Assembly: GCF_003614975.1 (NCBI RefSeq)
Contig: NZ_QZWI01000003.1
Span: 310,001 to 374,000 of the forward strand
Length of the DNA: 64,000 nt
Reading direction: 5' to 3'
From: Rahnella bruchi
GTDB lineage: Bacteria > Pseudomonadota > Gammaproteobacteria > Enterobacterales > Enterobacteriaceae
Below are positions 29,181 through 38,871 of this stretch, piece after piece (position 1 is the stretch's first letter; every line of letters starts with the position of its first letter). Made by a program: the position numbers and the translations under genes. Under the pieces are notes generated by a model that was not told where the DNA came from, searched no databases, and worked only from the letters and a program-made list of their open reading frames with translations.

Positions 29181-30146
29181 ATGAGCAAGATCTATGAAGA
29201 CAATTCATTAACAATTGGCCATACGCCACTGGTTCGTCTGAACCGTATCGGTAATGGTCGGATTCTGGCTAAGGTCGAGTCACGTAACCCGAGCTTCAGC
29301 GTGAAATGCCGTATCGGTGCAAACATGATCTGGGACGCTGAAAAGAAAGGCATCCTGACCAAAGATATCGAACTGGTTGAACCTACCAGCGGCAACACCG
29401 GTATTGCACTCGCTTACGTCGCTGCCGCGCGCGGTTATAAACTGACGCTGACCATGCCGGAAACCATGAGCGTTGAGCGTCGTAAACTGCTTAAAGCTCT
29501 CGGTGCCAATCTGGTGCTGACTGAAGGCGCGAAAGGCATGAAAGGCGCAATTGCGAAAGCCGAAGAAATTCAGGCCAGCGATCCTTCCCGTTATCTTATC
29601 CTTCAGCAGTTCAGCAACCCGGCCAACCCGGCTATCCATGAACAAACCACCGGCCCGGAAATCTGGGAAGACACCGATGGCGCAGTCGATGTACTGATTG
29701 CAGGCGTGGGCACCGGCGGTACCATCACCGGTACTGGTCGTTATCTGAAAAGCAAAAAAAGCAGCGTGAAGCTGGTAGCCGTTGAACCTACGGATTCGCC
29801 GGTTATTACCCAGACGCTGAACGGCGAAGAAGTCAAACCGGGCCCGCACAAAATTCAGGGCATCGGCGCAGGCTTCATTCCAGGTAACCTGGATTTGGAA
29901 CTGCTGGATCGAGTCACGCTGATCACTAACGATGAATCCATCCAGATGGCACGCCGTCTGATGGAAGAAGAAGGTATTCTGGCGGGAATTTCTTCCGGTG
30001 CCGCGGTTGAGGCTGCGGTAAAATTATCTCTGGAACCCGAGTTTGCGGATAAAACCATCGTGGTTATCCTGCCATCATCCGGCGAACGCTATCTGAGTAC
30101 CGCATTATTTGCAGATTTGTTTACGGAAAAAGAATTGCAACAATAA
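29181..30146 (+). CDS. cysK: cysteine synthase A (O-acetylserine sulfhydrylase)
   Basis: Pyridoxal-phosphate enzyme that makes cysteine from O-acetylserine and sulfide (321 residues). The Schiff-base lysine is K42 in FSVKCRIG, the substrate loop is TSGNTG near 69-74, and the phosphate-binding loop is GVGTGGT near 177. ISSGAAVEA near 270 is also conserved. E. coli CysK forms a complex with CysE and is used by CdiA toxins. It has its own 209-base upstream region and a terminator before the pts operon. Confidence 0.97.
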   Translation: MSKIYEDNSLTIGHTPLVRLNRIGNGRILAKVESRNPSFSVKCRIGANMIWDAEKKGILTKDIELVEPTSGNTGIALAYVAAARGYKLTLTMPETMSVERRKLLKALGANLVLTEGAKGMKGAIAKAEEIQASDPSRYLILQQFSNPANPAIHEQTTGPEIWEDTDGAVDVLIAGVGTGGTITGTGRYLKSKKSSVKLVAVEPTDSPVITQTLNGEEVKPGPHKIQGIGAGFIPGNLDLELLDRVTLITNDESIQMARRLMEEEGILAGISSGAAVEAAVKLSLEPEFADKTIVVILPSSGERYLSTALFADLFTEKELQQ

Positions 30147-30170
30147 TGCCACATCCCTAAAAGCGTATAA

Positions 30171-30196
30171 AAAAGCACCTTCCGGGGTGCTTTTTT
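30171..30196 (+). terminator. intrinsic terminator of cysK
   Basis: Stem aaaagcacc/ggtgctttt followed by T residues, 25 bases after the stop. Confidence 0.92.
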
Positions 30197-30546
30197 GTGG
30201 GCTACATCAAAGTTTGTACCACTCTGTGATTGATTTTACCCTCCAGGTTTAGTATTTAACCGGACAATTATTTCGATGCGCGAAATTAATAGCCTCCATG
30301 AAACCGCCCGCTGAATCGATTTACCGATTTGTTACAAGAGGGAAAATCACGGCATAATGGAGAAATAACAGGAAAGCCTAGATCTAGGGCAAAGAGTTTT
30401 ATCGCTGAGTGCGTTATTTTCTCTTTTCTGTTGCATCTGAACCTGCCCCTGACCATAGTCAGGCGCTAATCTCTACAGGCTAAAGTAAAGCGCATAAGCT
30501 AAACTTTAGCTCCACAACATTACTTTAATAAGTTGGGGAAACAACA
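30197..30546 (+). promoter_or_regulatory. ptsHI-crr promoter region
   Basis: The 350 bases before ptsH hold a CRP-like site TGTGA-ttgatt-TTACC (30225-30240), an Mlc-type operator (30268-30290), and a CATAAT -10 element at 30353-30358 with a poor -35. E. coli ptsH has several promoters controlled by CRP and Mlc, and this layout matches that plan. Confidence 0.55.
30268..30290. promoter_or_regulatory. Mlc/NagC-type operator upstream of ptsH
   Basis: Perfect inverted repeat ATTTCG-atgcg-CGAAAT (30270-30286) in an A/T-rich frame (TTATTTCG...CGAAATTAAT), the pattern bound by Mlc and NagC. Confidence 0.72.
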
Positions 30547-30804
30547 ATGTTCCAGCAAGAAGTTACAATCACCGCTCCTAATGGTCTGCACACCCGCCCT
30601 GCTGCACAGTTCGTGAAAGAAGCTAAAGGTTTCGCTTCTGACATCACTGTGACTTCAAACGGCAAAAGCGCCAGTGCTAAAAGCCTGTTTAAACTGCAAA
30701 CTCTGGGCCTGACCCAAGGTACCGTTGTGACCCTCTCAGCTGAAGGTGAAGACGAGCAGAAAGCCGTTGAACACTTGGTAAAACTGATGGCAGAGCTCGA
30801 GTAA
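30547..30804 (+). CDS. ptsH: phosphocarrier protein HPr
   Basis: Small PTS carrier protein (85 residues, as in E. coli). It takes phosphate from enzyme I on H15 (GLHTRPA) and passes it to sugar-specific EIIA domains. S46 is also present. Start codon ATG follows ggggaaacaaca. First gene of ptsHI-crr. Confidence 0.98.
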   Translation: MFQQEVTITAPNGLHTRPAAQFVKEAKGFASDITVTSNGKSASAKSLFKLQTLGLTQGTVVTLSAEGEDEQKAVEHLVKLMAELE

Positions 30805-30854
30805 CACTCAGCCGCTCTTATATCGTTTAAACCAGTCAAGAGAAAGGTAGGGTT

Positions 30855-32582
30855 ATGATTTCAGGCATTTTAGTATCTCCCGGTATCGCTTTCGGCAAAG
30901 CACTTCTGTTGAAAGAAGATGAAATTGTCATCAACCGGAAAAAAATCTCTCCTGATCACGTTGATCAGGAAATTGAACGTTTCCTCGCTGGCCGTGCAAA
31001 AGCCTCAGCTCAGCTGGAAGTGATCAAGACCAAAGCCGGTGAGACCTTCGGTGAAGAGAAAGAAGCCATCTTCGAAGGCCACATCATGTTGTTGGAGGAC
31101 GAAGAGCTTGAACAGGAAATCATAGCCCTTATCAAAGACGAGCATGCTTCTGCTGACGCTGCTGCTTTCTCTGTCATTGAAGGCCAGGCAAAAGCCCTGG
31201 AAGAGCTTGATGATGAATACCTGAAAGAACGTGCGGCTGACGTACGTGACATCGGTAAGCGTCTCCTGCGCAACATTCTCGACATGGCCATCGTTGATCT
31301 GAGCTCCATCCAGGACGAAGTTATCCTGGTTGCGACCGATCTGACGCCATCCGAAACTGCTCAGCTGAACCTGAACAAGGTTCTGGGCTTCATTACTGAT
31401 TTGGGTGGTCGTACTTCTCACACCTCAATCATGGCTCGTTCACTGGAATTACCTGCAATTGTAGGGACCAGCGACGTGACCAAACAAGTCAAAAATGATG
31501 ACTATCTGATCCTCGATGCTGTTAACAATAAAATCTATGTCAACCCGACAGCAGACGTTATTGACGAGCTGAAAGCCGTTCAGAACCAGTACATCTCTGA
31601 AAAAGACGAACTGACTAAACTGAAAGATTTGCCAGCAATCACGCTGGATGGTCATCAGGTTGAAGTTTGTGCCAACATCGGTACCGTGCGCGACGTCGCT
31701 GGTGCAGAGCGCAATGGCGCTGAAGGTGTCGGCCTGTATCGTACAGAATTCCTGTTCATGGACCGTGACAGCCTGCCTACCGAAGAAGAGCAATTCCAGG
31801 CATATAAAGCCGTTGCTGAAGCGATGGGCTCACAGGCAGTTATCGTGCGTACTATGGACATTGGCGGTGACAAAGACCTGCCGTACATGAATCTGCCAAA
31901 AGAAGAAAACCCGTTCCTGGGCTGGCGTGCAATCCGTATCTGTCTGGACCGTAAAGAAATTCTTCACGACCAGCTGAAAGGTATCCTGCGTGCTTCTGCG
32001 TTCGGCAAACTGCGCATCATGTTCCCGATGATCATTTCTGTTGAAGAAGTGCGTGAACTGAAAGCAGAGCTCGAACTGCTGAAAGTTCAGTTGCGCGAAA
32101 AAGGTCAGGCATTCGATGAAACTATCGAAGTCGGCGTGATGGTTGAAACTCCGGCTGCTGCGGTGATTGCTCATCATCTGGCAAAAGAAGTCGATTTCTT
32201 CAGTATTGGTACAAACGATCTTACCCAGTATACTTTGGCTGTGGATCGCGGTAACGAACTGATTTCTCATCTGTACAACCCGATGTCTCCGTCAGTACTT
32301 GGTTTAATCAAGCAAGTTATTGACGCATCTCATGCTGCCGGTAAATGGACAGGGATGTGCGGCGAGCTAGCCGGTGACGAACGTGCTACACTTCTTCTAT
32401 TGGGCATGGGGTTAGATGAGTTCAGCATGAGTGCTATCTCTATCCCACGCATCAAGAAAATTATTCGCAATACAAACTTCGAAGATGTGAAAGCGCTGGC
32501 AGATCAGGCCCTGGCCCAACCTACGGCGCAAGAGTTGATGAACCTGGTTAACAAGTTCATTGAAGAAAAAACACTCTGCTAA
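30855..32582 (+). CDS. ptsI: PTS enzyme I
   Basis: Phosphoenolpyruvate-protein phosphotransferase (575 residues). It autophosphorylates from PEP on H189 ([12 protein letters not shown]) and charges HPr. The PEP-binding C-terminal barrel holds [10 protein letters not shown] near 298 and the catalytic Cys region [13 protein letters not shown] near 497-509. It lies 50 bases after ptsH with aaaggtaggg as ribosome binding site. Confidence 0.98.
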   Translation: MISGILVSPGIAFGKALLLKEDEIVINRKKISPDHVDQEIERFLAGRAKASAQLEVIKTKAGETFGEEKEAIFEGHIMLLEDEELEQEIIALIKDEHASADAAAFSVIEGQAKALEELDDEYLKERAADVRDIGKRLLRNILDMAIVDLSSIQDEVILVATDLTPSETAQLNLNKVLGFITDLGGRTSHTSIMARSLELPAIVGTSDVTKQVKNDDYLILDAVNNKIYVNPTADVIDELKAVQNQYISEKDELTKLKDLPAITLDGHQVEVCANIGTVRDVAGAERNGAEGVGLYRTEFLFMDRDSLPTEEEQFQAYKAVAEAMGSQAVIVRTMDIGGDKDLPYMNLPKEENPFLGWRAIRICLDRKEILHDQLKGILRASAFGKLRIMFPMIISVEEVRELKAELELLKVQLREKGQAFDETIEVGVMVETPAAAVIAHHLAKEVDFFSIGTNDLTQYTLAVDRGNELISHLYNPMSPSVLGLIKQVIDASHAAGKWTGMCGELAGDERATLLLLGMGLDEFSMSAISIPRIKKIIRNTNFEDVKALADQALAQPTAQELMNLVNKFIEEKTLC

Positions 32583-32630
32583 TTGCGCGATGCTGGTAAA
32601 GCTGCCCAAATTAATGCTTAGGAGAAGATC

Positions 32631-33140
32631 ATGGGTTTGTTCGATAAACTGAAATCATTGGTTTCTGATGATAAAAAAGACGTTGGCACTATTGAAATCG
32701 TAGCGCCAATCTCTGGTGAGATTGTCAACATTGAAGATGTGCCAGACGTTGTTTTCGCTGAGAAAATCGTTGGTGACGGTATTGCTATCAAACCATCTGG
32801 CAACAAAATGGTTGCTCCGGTTGACGGCACTATTGGTAAAATCTTCGAAACTAACCATGCTTTCTCAATCGAATCCGACAGCGGCATTGAGTTGTTCGTG
32901 CACTTCGGTATCGACACCGTTGAACTGAAAGGCGAAGGCTTCAAACGCATCGCTGAAGAAGGCCAACGTGTTAAGAAAGGCGATTTGGTTATCGAGTTTG
33001 ATCTGGCTCTGCTGGAAGAGAAAGCGAAGTCTACCCTGACTCCGGTTGTCATCTCTAACATGGACGAGATCAAAGAGCTGATTAAACTGACTGGTAGCGT
33101 GACTGTGGGCGAAACCCCAATCATCCGCATCAAGAAGTAA
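32631..33140 (+). CDS. crr: PTS EIIA-Glc (Crr)
   Basis: Glucose-specific EIIA component and central carbon regulator (169 residues). H91 (H90 in the mature numbering; FVHFGID) takes phosphate from HPr, with H76 nearby in the active site. In its two forms it activates adenylate cyclase or blocks non-PTS transporters. Strong ribosome binding site aggag. It ends the pts operon, followed by a terminator. Confidence 0.98.
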   Translation: MGLFDKLKSLVSDDKKDVGTIEIVAPISGEIVNIEDVPDVVFAEKIVGDGIAIKPSGNKMVAPVDGTIGKIFETNHAFSIESDSGIELFVHFGIDTVELKGEGFKRIAEEGQRVKKGDLVIEFDLALLEEKAKSTLTPVVISNMDEIKELIKLTGSVTVGETPIIRIKK

Positions 33141-33170
33141 TTCGCTCAGCGAGTAGTAAAGCAAGAAGTT

Positions 33171-33202
33171 AAAAAAACGGCGCCTAATCAGCGCCGTTTT
33201 TT
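33171..33202. terminator. terminator of ptsHI-crr
   Basis: Stem aacggcgc/gcgccgtt with A and T runs on both sides. It can also stop the convergent kinase gene. Confidence 0.92.
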
Positions 33203-33235
33203 ATTGCCTGTTATTTACTGATTCTTCGACTCGAA

Positions 33236-34609
33236 TTATGACGCGGATTTCCAGTGCGGGACCTGAAGGCTGATGATGAGTCCATGCGGCTGCGCGTTAC
33301 GGGCATCCACTTTCCCTTCATGCGCCAGCATCACCTTACGGGTGATCGCGAGCCCCAGGCCGTAGCCTTTACCTGACAGCGGCGATTTAACACGCACGAA
33401 CGGGTCGAAAATACTTGAGAGCTTATCTTCCTCCACACCCGGCCCCTGATCGGCAACTTCAATCTGCAAATACTCTTCAACCTGTGCCAGTGAAACAGTG
33501 ATCGTTTGCCCGCCGGCGGAAAAACGCAGCGCATTACGCACTACGTTATCAATAGCGCGTCGCATCAGCTCAGCGTTGCCTTTCACGGTGTAATCCAGGT
33601 CATCGGGTGATTCCGGATAGAGCGCGATTTCCACGCCCGGCAACTGCGCCTCATAGCGTGCGTCGTTAACCACCGCTTCCACCAGCCCGTACAAATCGAA
33701 ATACTCTTCATCCGGGATTTCACTGCTTTCCGTTCGGGAAAGTGCCAGCAACTCTCCGATCATCTTATCGAGACGCCCGGCCTCATGTTCTATACGGCTT
33801 AAAGAGGTTTCCACGTTCGAAGGATTCTGTCTCGCCAGACCGATTGCCAGTTGCAAACGCGCCAGCGGAGAACGCAGCTCGTGCGAAACGTCATGCAGCA
33901 GCTCTTCACGCGCCTTCACCAGAACCTGCAAACGTTCAGCCATTGAGTCGAAATCGCGTGCTACTTCCGACAATTCATCGTGCCGCTTACCCATGCTGGT
34001 AAACAAGCGGACCGATAAATCGCCCTGCGCCACGCGCCCGAAGGCTTTACGCATTTGCAGCATAGGACGGGTCAGGTTCCATGCCAGCATCGCACTGAAC
34101 AGTAATCCGCCCAGTCCCCCCAGCCATAACAGCGGCGGAGGCATATTCAGCCAGTCCCTGTGACGCCTCGGACGATACTCATGCATCAGCCCGTCGACAT
34201 CATATTTCAACCGGTAGCCCTGCCCGTCCGGCCCCTGTACAAACTGCACGACTTCATGTGGGATTTTACCGGGTTCCAGATCCTTAATCGTATTGCCTTT
34301 CGCGGGCAGCAACGAAGGGGTGACCGAGAAAAATTTCCTGTCATCATCCGGCCAGTCAGCCATCATCGCGTTCAGCGCCGGCATACCACCGTTGTGCAAC
34401 GTTGAAACCGCCGAGGTAATTTGAAGTTTCACAAAACGCCGGGCAATGCCGCTTTCCGGCGGTTCATGCGGATTATAAAAAGCAAAAACAACCCAAAGTC
34501 CCTGAGTGATCGCCACGAACGTGAACCAGAATCCCAGCAGGATTTTCCAGAACAGTTTTCCGCGCAGTCGTTTAGCGTATGCGATAGCCAATACTGCGCA
34601 CCGTTTCAA
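33236..34609 (-). CDS. CpxA-like sensor histidine kinase
   Basis: Two-pass inner-membrane kinase, about 457 residues. A first helix (near 20-44) is followed by a periplasmic domain (about 45-155), a second helix (about 158-178), a HAMP segment, the phospho-acceptor H243 in DVSHELRSPLA and an ATPase domain with VVRNALRFS and GYGLGLAI. The VSHELRSPLARLQ motif is the CpxA type. It is not likely to be the CpxA orthologue, because the periplasmic region and flanks differ and pdxK occupies this place in E. coli. The start is unclear: the frame opens at TTG 34609, 38 bases inside the regulator gene, with no nearby ATG or GTG. Confidence 0.82.
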   Translation of the reverse strand: MKRCAVLAIAYAKRLRGKLFWKILLGFWFTFVAITQGLWVVFAFYNPHEPPESGIARRFVKLQITSAVSTLHNGGMPALNAMMADWPDDDRKFFSVTPSLLPAKGNTIKDLEPGKIPHEVVQFVQGPDGQGYRLKYDVDGLMHEYRPRRHRDWLNMPPPLLWLGGLGGLLFSAMLAWNLTRPMLQMRKAFGRVAQGDLSVRLFTSMGKRHDELSEVARDFDSMAERLQVLVKAREELLHDVSHELRSPLARLQLAIGLARQNPSNVETSLSRIEHEAGRLDKMIGELLALSRTESSEIPDEEYFDLYGLVEAVVNDARYEAQLPGVEIALYPESPDDLDYTVKGNAELMRRAIDNVVRNALRFSAGGQTITVSLAQVEEYLQIEVADQGPGVEEDKLSSIFDPFVRVKSPLSGKGYGLGLAITRKVMLAHEGKVDARNAQPHGLIISLQVPHWKSAS

Positions 34610-35255
34610 TAGTCAGGATATCGCCACCTTCCAGTGACCCCAGTTTCTGGCGGATATTACTGATGTGAACATCAATACTGCGGTCATAGGCTTCACGCGG
34701 TCGGCCCAGGCCTTTTTCTGACAGCTCATCTTTTGAAACCACACGTTCAGGAGAACGCAGCAACAGTTCCAGCAGATTGAATTCAGACGCCGTCAGGTCA
34801 AAAGGAACCCCACGCCATTCGCTGCTGCGCGTGGCAGGATTGAGCGTCAGGTCGCCGTAGTTAACTGATGAAGAATCAGTGTGCGATTCCTGCTGCTCTT
34901 CCACACGACGCAATACCGCACGCAGACGCGCAACCAGTTCACGCGGGTAACACGGTTTTGGCATGTAATCATCGGCGCCCATTTCCAGGCCGATAACGCG
35001 GTCGATGTTGTCACCTTTGGCGGTCAGCATGATGATCGGCAGGCGGCTGTTTTTGCGCACCTGACGCAGGACATCAATTCCGCTCATATCCGGCAGCATG
35101 ATGTCGAGGATCATCGCGGTATATTCGCCGGACATCGCCCCTTCCACGCCCGCTTTGCCGGTCAGCACCAGAGAGGCATCAAAACCTTCTGCAATCAGAT
35201 ATTCGCTGAGCATGGTCCCTAATTCGAGATCGTCATCGACTAATAAAATTTTCAT
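34572..35255 (-). CDS. CpxR-like OmpR-family response regulator
   Basis: A 227-residue response regulator, partner of the overlapping kinase. The receiver has D7-D9 acidic cluster, phospho-acceptor D51 (ILDIMLPD) and a conserved Lys in DDYMPKP near 101. The C-terminal winged helix (about 130-227) has LTASEFNLLELLLRSPERVVS and ends SIDVHISNIRQKLG...RSIGYRIR. Nearest to CpxR by eye but clearly diverged. A direct repeat resembling a CpxR box lies about 66 bases upstream and suggests autoregulation. The signal is unknown; envelope or metal stress is a guess from the family. Confidence 0.85.
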   Translation of the reverse strand: MKILLVDDDLELGTMLSEYLIAEGFDASLVLTGKAGVEGAMSGEYTAMILDIMLPDMSGIDVLRQVRKNSRLPIIMLTAKGDNIDRVIGLEMGADDYMPKPCYPRELVARLRAVLRRVEEQQESHTDSSSVNYGDLTLNPATRSSEWRGVPFDLTASEFNLLELLLRSPERVVSKDELSEKGLGRPREAYDRSIDVHISNIRQKLGSLEGGDILTIETVRSIGYRIR

Positions 35256-35320
35256 TCTTTATTTCCGCCTGGCTAAAATTTTGGTCATTTTTACCACTAA
35301 CCCTGCATTACGCAGCCGCT

Positions 35321-35336
35321 TTTACTCTTTTTTTAC
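35321..35336 (-). promoter_or_regulatory. CpxR-like direct repeat upstream of the regulator gene
   Basis: On the minus strand, GTAAA-aaaaga-GTAAA, an 11-base direct repeat. The E. coli CpxR consensus is GTAAA-N5-GTAAA, so the spacing is one base longer. Confidence 0.45.
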
Positions 35337-35455
35337 ACAGTCTCTGACAGAATTTCATATCGCTGAAAGCGCAGTGTAAGGAACAAAGTTGTCGTGTAAA
35401 ATACTATTCCTATTATAGAAGATTAAAATCAATCTGTTAGCGTCGCTCAAAAAGC

Positions 35456-35478
35456 AAAAAGCAGGCGCTAAGGCCTGC
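35456..35478 (-). terminator. terminator of cysM
   Basis: Stem gcaggc/gcctgc with A residues on the plus-strand left side, lying 36 bases past the cysM stop. Confidence 0.75.
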
Positions 35479-35513
35479 CTTTGTAATGTGACCGCGTTTA
35501 TCGCTATGAGTTC

Positions 35514-36398
35514 TTAATCAGAAAACACGCCGGTCGAAAGATAGCGGTCACCGCGATCGCAGACAATCGCTACAATCACACTGCCGGGATGGCTTCTTGC
35601 GACACGCAATGCGCCCGCTACAGCACCGCCGGAACTCACTCCACAAAAGAGTCCTTCTTCCCGTGCCAGAGCGCGCATGGTGTCTTCCGCTTCGTTCTGT
35701 CCCATGTCCATCACTTCATCGACCAGCTCCGGTCTGAAAATGCCCGGCAAATACTCTTTCGGCCAGCGGCGTATGCCCGGAATACTGCTGCCTTCAGAAG
35801 GCTGCAATCCGACAATCTTCACCCCCGCGTGCTGACTGCGCAGAAAGCGGCTGACGCCGGTGATGGTACCGGTAGTCCCCATGCTCGACACAAAATGCGT
35901 AATACGACCGTGCGTTTGCTGCCAGATTTCCGGCCCGGTAGTGGTAAAGTGCGCCAGCGGATTATCCGGATTATTGAACTGATCCAGCACCTTCCCCAGC
36001 CCTTGCTGTTCCATTTCCAGAGCCAGATCCCGCGCACCTTCCATTCCCTGCGCACGGCTGACCAGCAATAATTCAGCACCGTAAGCGCGCATGGATGCCT
36101 GACGCTCAAGGCTCATGTTTTCCGGCATCAGTAATTTCAGCTTATAGCCTTTCAGTGCCGCTATCATCGCCAGCGCGATACCGGTATTGCCGCTGGTGGC
36201 TTCAATCAGCGTATCACCGGGATGAATTTCACCGCGCTTTTCCGCCTGCTCAATCATGAACAGTGCCGCACGGTCTTTCACTGAGCCCGCGGGATTATTG
36301 CCTTCCAGCTTGACCCAGATTTCGCTGTCGAGCCCCGCGGTCAGGCGCTGTAATCTCACCAGAGGCGTATTACCGATGTAGTGTTCGAGCGTACTCAA
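35514..36398 (-). CDS. cysM: cysteine synthase B
   Basis: Pyridoxal-phosphate O-acetylserine sulfhydrylase B (294 residues), which can use thiosulfate to form S-sulfocysteine. The Schiff-base lysine is K41 (GSVKDRA) and the loop is TSGNTGIAL near 69-77. Translation begins at a rare TTG (36396-36398), which gives the standard N-terminus MSTLE; AAGG lies upstream. In E. coli cysM follows cysA directly in the cysPUWAM cluster, but here a prepilin peptidase gene and a terminator lie between them. Confidence 0.94.
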   Translation of the reverse strand: MSTLEHYIGNTPLVRLQRLTAGLDSEIWVKLEGNNPAGSVKDRAALFMIEQAEKRGEIHPGDTLIEATSGNTGIALAMIAALKGYKLKLLMPENMSLERQASMRAYGAELLLVSRAQGMEGARDLALEMEQQGLGKVLDQFNNPDNPLAHFTTTGPEIWQQTHGRITHFVSSMGTTGTITGVSRFLRSQHAGVKIVGLQPSEGSSIPGIRRWPKEYLPGIFRPELVDEVMDMGQNEAEDTMRALAREEGLFCGVSSGGAVAGALRVARSHPGSVIVAIVCDRGDRYLSTGVFSD

Positions 36399-36424
36399 AG
36401 TGCTTGCCTTATATTTCGAATATG

Positions 36425-36447
36425 AAAAAAAGCGGTCAGTGACCGCT
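36425..36447 (-). terminator. terminator between the prepilin peptidase gene and cysM
   Basis: Palindrome agcggtca-g-tgaccgct with a run of A on the plus-strand left side, giving a U tract for leftward transcripts. cysM therefore needs its own promoter within the next 27 bases or readthrough. Confidence 0.7.
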
Positions 36448-36635
36448 CTTTAAATCTGCAATAGAAGAAAATTAACAGCAGGGGGAATGATTGGCAATCA
36501 GTTGTCGCGGGGAAGTCAGTGCGAAAGCCATTTATCTGTCCGGATACAAAGCGGTGAACACCCTGAGCTGACTTTTTCGGTCAACAGCGACGCATCGTTT
36601 ATGGCTAAGTTTCGCAGCGTGGCCTCACCTGAAAC

Positions 36636-37475
36636 TCAAAAGACCACAATATTCGCATGGAAAAAAATTAAGGCAGCCAGAGCGATAGCAGGGCCAAAAG
36701 GAATGGCCTTATTTTCTGTAATAAATGGATTTTCAGAAACACGAAGTATCGCTGAGTAATACACCCGAACGACCAGATAGAAAACACATCCGATAACAGA
36801 AGAAATTAAAATTAATTGTGGCAATAAATCCAACCCCAGCCAGGCAGAAACTGCACTATAAAGTTTAACGTCGCCATTGCCCAGGCCATCCTGACCGCGG
36901 ATCTTTTTATATAATTCCAGCACACTCAACATTACTACCCAGGAAACAATAACGCCCAAAATAGAGTTCAGAGGTGATACCGGAATAATGTCCATCACCG
37001 ATGCCAGCAAACCGCCCCATAGCAATATATACACCAGGGAGTCTGGCAATATCATGTGTTTAATATCAATCATAGCCAGAGCATATAACACGCTGAAAAA
37101 GCCCATGCTAAAAATGAATTCAGTGACCGTAATGTGCGGCAGCATATACCAGGCCATCAGGGAAAACCAGAGACCAACGGTCACCTCACAAATCAGATAA
37201 CCTGAAGGAACACCCGTGCGGCAATGGCGGCACTTGCCTTTTAAAACCAGCCAGCTAAAGACAGGAATGTTATCGCGTTTCAGCAACAACTTTTCGCAAA
37301 CAGGACAATGCGACGGTGGCCAGCAGAGATTAAATGAGCGCGTGTGATTTCCTTCAAATTGCGAGAACAGCATTTTTGGCAATCGGTAAATAACAACATT
37401 CAGAAAACTCCCCACCATTAGCCCTGCAATTAAGGAAAATATTAAGAAAAAATAATTTACGAACAACCCGTCCAT
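36636..37475 (-). CDS. type IV prepilin peptidase (A24 family)
   Basis: A bifunctional leader peptidase/N-methyltransferase of the PilD/GspO type (279 residues, seven to eight helices). The zinc-binding cysteine pairs are C57-x2-C60 and C82-x2-C85. The catalytic aspartates fall in AMIDIKHMILPD (near 150) and GLGNGDVKLYSA (near 207). ATG 37475 has a good AGGGAG ribosome binding site; the open frame further upstream is not family-like. It is A/T-richer than its neighbours. No pilin or secretion gene is close, so it must serve a system elsewhere. It splits the cys cluster. Confidence 0.9.
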   Translation of the reverse strand: MDGLFVNYFFLIFSLIAGLMVGSFLNVVIYRLPKMLFSQFEGNHTRSFNLCWPPSHCPVCEKLLLKRDNIPVFSWLVLKGKCRHCRTGVPSGYLICEVTVGLWFSLMAWYMLPHITVTEFIFSMGFFSVLYALAMIDIKHMILPDSLVYILLWGGLLASVMDIIPVSPLNSILGVIVSWVVMLSVLELYKKIRGQDGLGNGDVKLYSAVSAWLGLDLLPQLILISSVIGCVFYLVVRVYYSAILRVSENPFITENKAIPFGPAIALAALIFFHANIVVF

Positions 37476-37776
37476 ACGACTCCCTAATATAAAATATAAT
37501 AATCCATAACCTTCCATGATATGCCGTGTAAAACAACAATTGCCATTACATTTAAACCAACAAAAAACACTATGCGAATAGTATATACAGCAAGAACTGT
37601 TCACAATCATTTTAAATATAGATTTTATTTATCAGGAAGAGATATGAATATAAAAATCAGATAATTAAAAAGCAGCCGGAGGAAAAAACAAATAAGGTGG
37701 TGTGATGAGAAGTAAAGAGAGTATGGGCATACATTCAAAGCAGCTTACTGCTGCTTTGAATGTAAGGATCCTTTAT
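37476..37776. other. A/T-rich gap between prepilin peptidase gene and cysA
   Basis: A 301-base stretch, strongly A/T-rich at 37480-37690 and unlike the flanking genes, typical of transferred DNA and of H-NS targets. No gene is visible. A long hairpin lies next to cysA. Confidence 0.5.
37731..37763 (-). terminator. long hairpin downstream of cysA
   Basis: A perfect 14-base stem (acattcaaagcagc with its complement) and five-base loop lies 14 bases after the cysA stop. There is no U run, so it may protect the cys mRNA 3' end or act with Rho. Confidence 0.6.
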
Positions 37777-38871
37777 TCAGGCCGTTTTTGCCAGCTCAAC
37801 AGGCTGTAACTGCTGATCACCGGCATACAAGCGGCCATTCAGCCCGCCGACGTAAAAGCGATCGCCGCGCTGAGGGGCGGTATTTCCGTGGGTGTCAGAA
37901 AGTACCACTGCCAGCGGTTCATCGTGCCAGCCGTCAGCTTGTACAATGAGCTGCCAGAAATGGCCACGCGGGCTGACTTCCAGTACTTTTACCGGCAACG
38001 GGCAGCGTGGTGTGGTGTGCGCCGTAATTTCCATTTCCCACGGACGCAGGAATAAATCTACCTTACCCTGATGCAGCGGTGGGTTCTCCAGCGGCCAGTG
38101 ATGTGCACCGACATACAACTGAGAGCCGCGAATTTCTCCGCCGATTTTATTCACTTCACCCATGAATTCGAGCACGAAACGGGTTGCCGGTTCACGCCAG
38201 ATTTCTTCCGGCGCACCAACCTGTTCAATATTGCCCTGACTCATGACGACCACGCGGTCTGCGACTTCCATCGCCTCCTCCTGATCGTGTGTTACAAACA
38301 CGCTGGTGAATTTTAGCTCTTCATGCAACTGACGCAGCCAGCGACGCAGCTCTTTTCGCACCTGCGCATCCAGCGCACCGAAAGGCTCATCGAGCAACAG
38401 AATTTGAGGTTCAACCGCCAGCGCACGGGCCAGCGCCACACGTTGTTTCTGACCGCCAGAAAGCTGTGCCGGATAACGATTTGCCAGATGGGCTAATTGC
38501 ACCATCTCCAGCAATTTAATGACTTTCTGTTTAATCGCTTCGGCGTTCGGACGTTCGCGGCGTGGCAGAACCGTCAGACCAAAGGCGATGTTGTCAAATA
38601 CCGTCATATGGCGGAACAACGCGTAATGCTGGAACACGAAACCGACCTGACGATCGCGGGCATGCAGGCGTGTCACGTCTTTACCGTGAAAACTCAGATG
38701 TCCGGCGCTCTGGTTTTCCAGCCCGGCAATAATGCGCAGCAGCGTGGTTTTACCCGAACCGGAAGGCCCGAGCAGTGCAACCATCTCTCCGGAAGCAATA
38801 TCGAGCGAGATATCATTGAGCACTTTCGTGCGGCCAAAATATTTGTTGATACCGTTAATTTCAATGCTCAT
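37777..38871 (-). CDS. cysA: sulfate/thiosulfate ABC transporter ATPase CysA
   Basis: Cytoplasmic ATPase of the CysPUWA importer (364 residues, E. coli 365). Walker A is GPSGSGKTT (K41), the ABC signature [15 protein letters not shown] is near 133, Walker B is [13 protein letters not shown] near 154, and the H-loop is [11 protein letters not shown] near 190. The C-terminal part is a regulatory TOBE domain. ATG 38871 with aggaaag gives the right N-terminus; it overlaps the end of cysW by 11 bases. Confidence 0.97.
   Translation of the reverse strand: MSIEINGINKYFGRTKVLNDISLDIASGEMVALLGPSGSGKTTLLRIIAGLENQSAGHLSFHGKDVTRLHARDRQVGFVFQHYALFRHMTVFDNIAFGLTVLPRRERPNAEAIKQKVIKLLEMVQLAHLANRYPAQLSGGQKQRVALARALAVEPQILLLDEPFGALDAQVRKELRRWLRQLHEELKFTSVFVTHDQEEAMEVADRVVVMSQGNIEQVGAPEEIWREPATRFVLEFMGEVNKIGGEIRGSQLYVGAHHWPLENPPLHQGKVDLFLRPWEMEITAHTTPRCPLPVKVLEVSPRGHFWQLIVQADGWHDEPLAVVLSDTHGNTAPQRGDRFYVGGLNGRLYAGDQQLQPVELAKTA

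Noticed and set aside
35514-36398. cysM as a broken gene because it lacks an ATG
   Set aside because: A TTG at the expected place gives the full family N-terminus and the catalytic residues are intact.
36487-36759. 90-codon frame overlapping the end of the prepilin peptidase gene
   Set aside because: It overlaps conserved peptidase sequence on the other strand and has no recognisable features.
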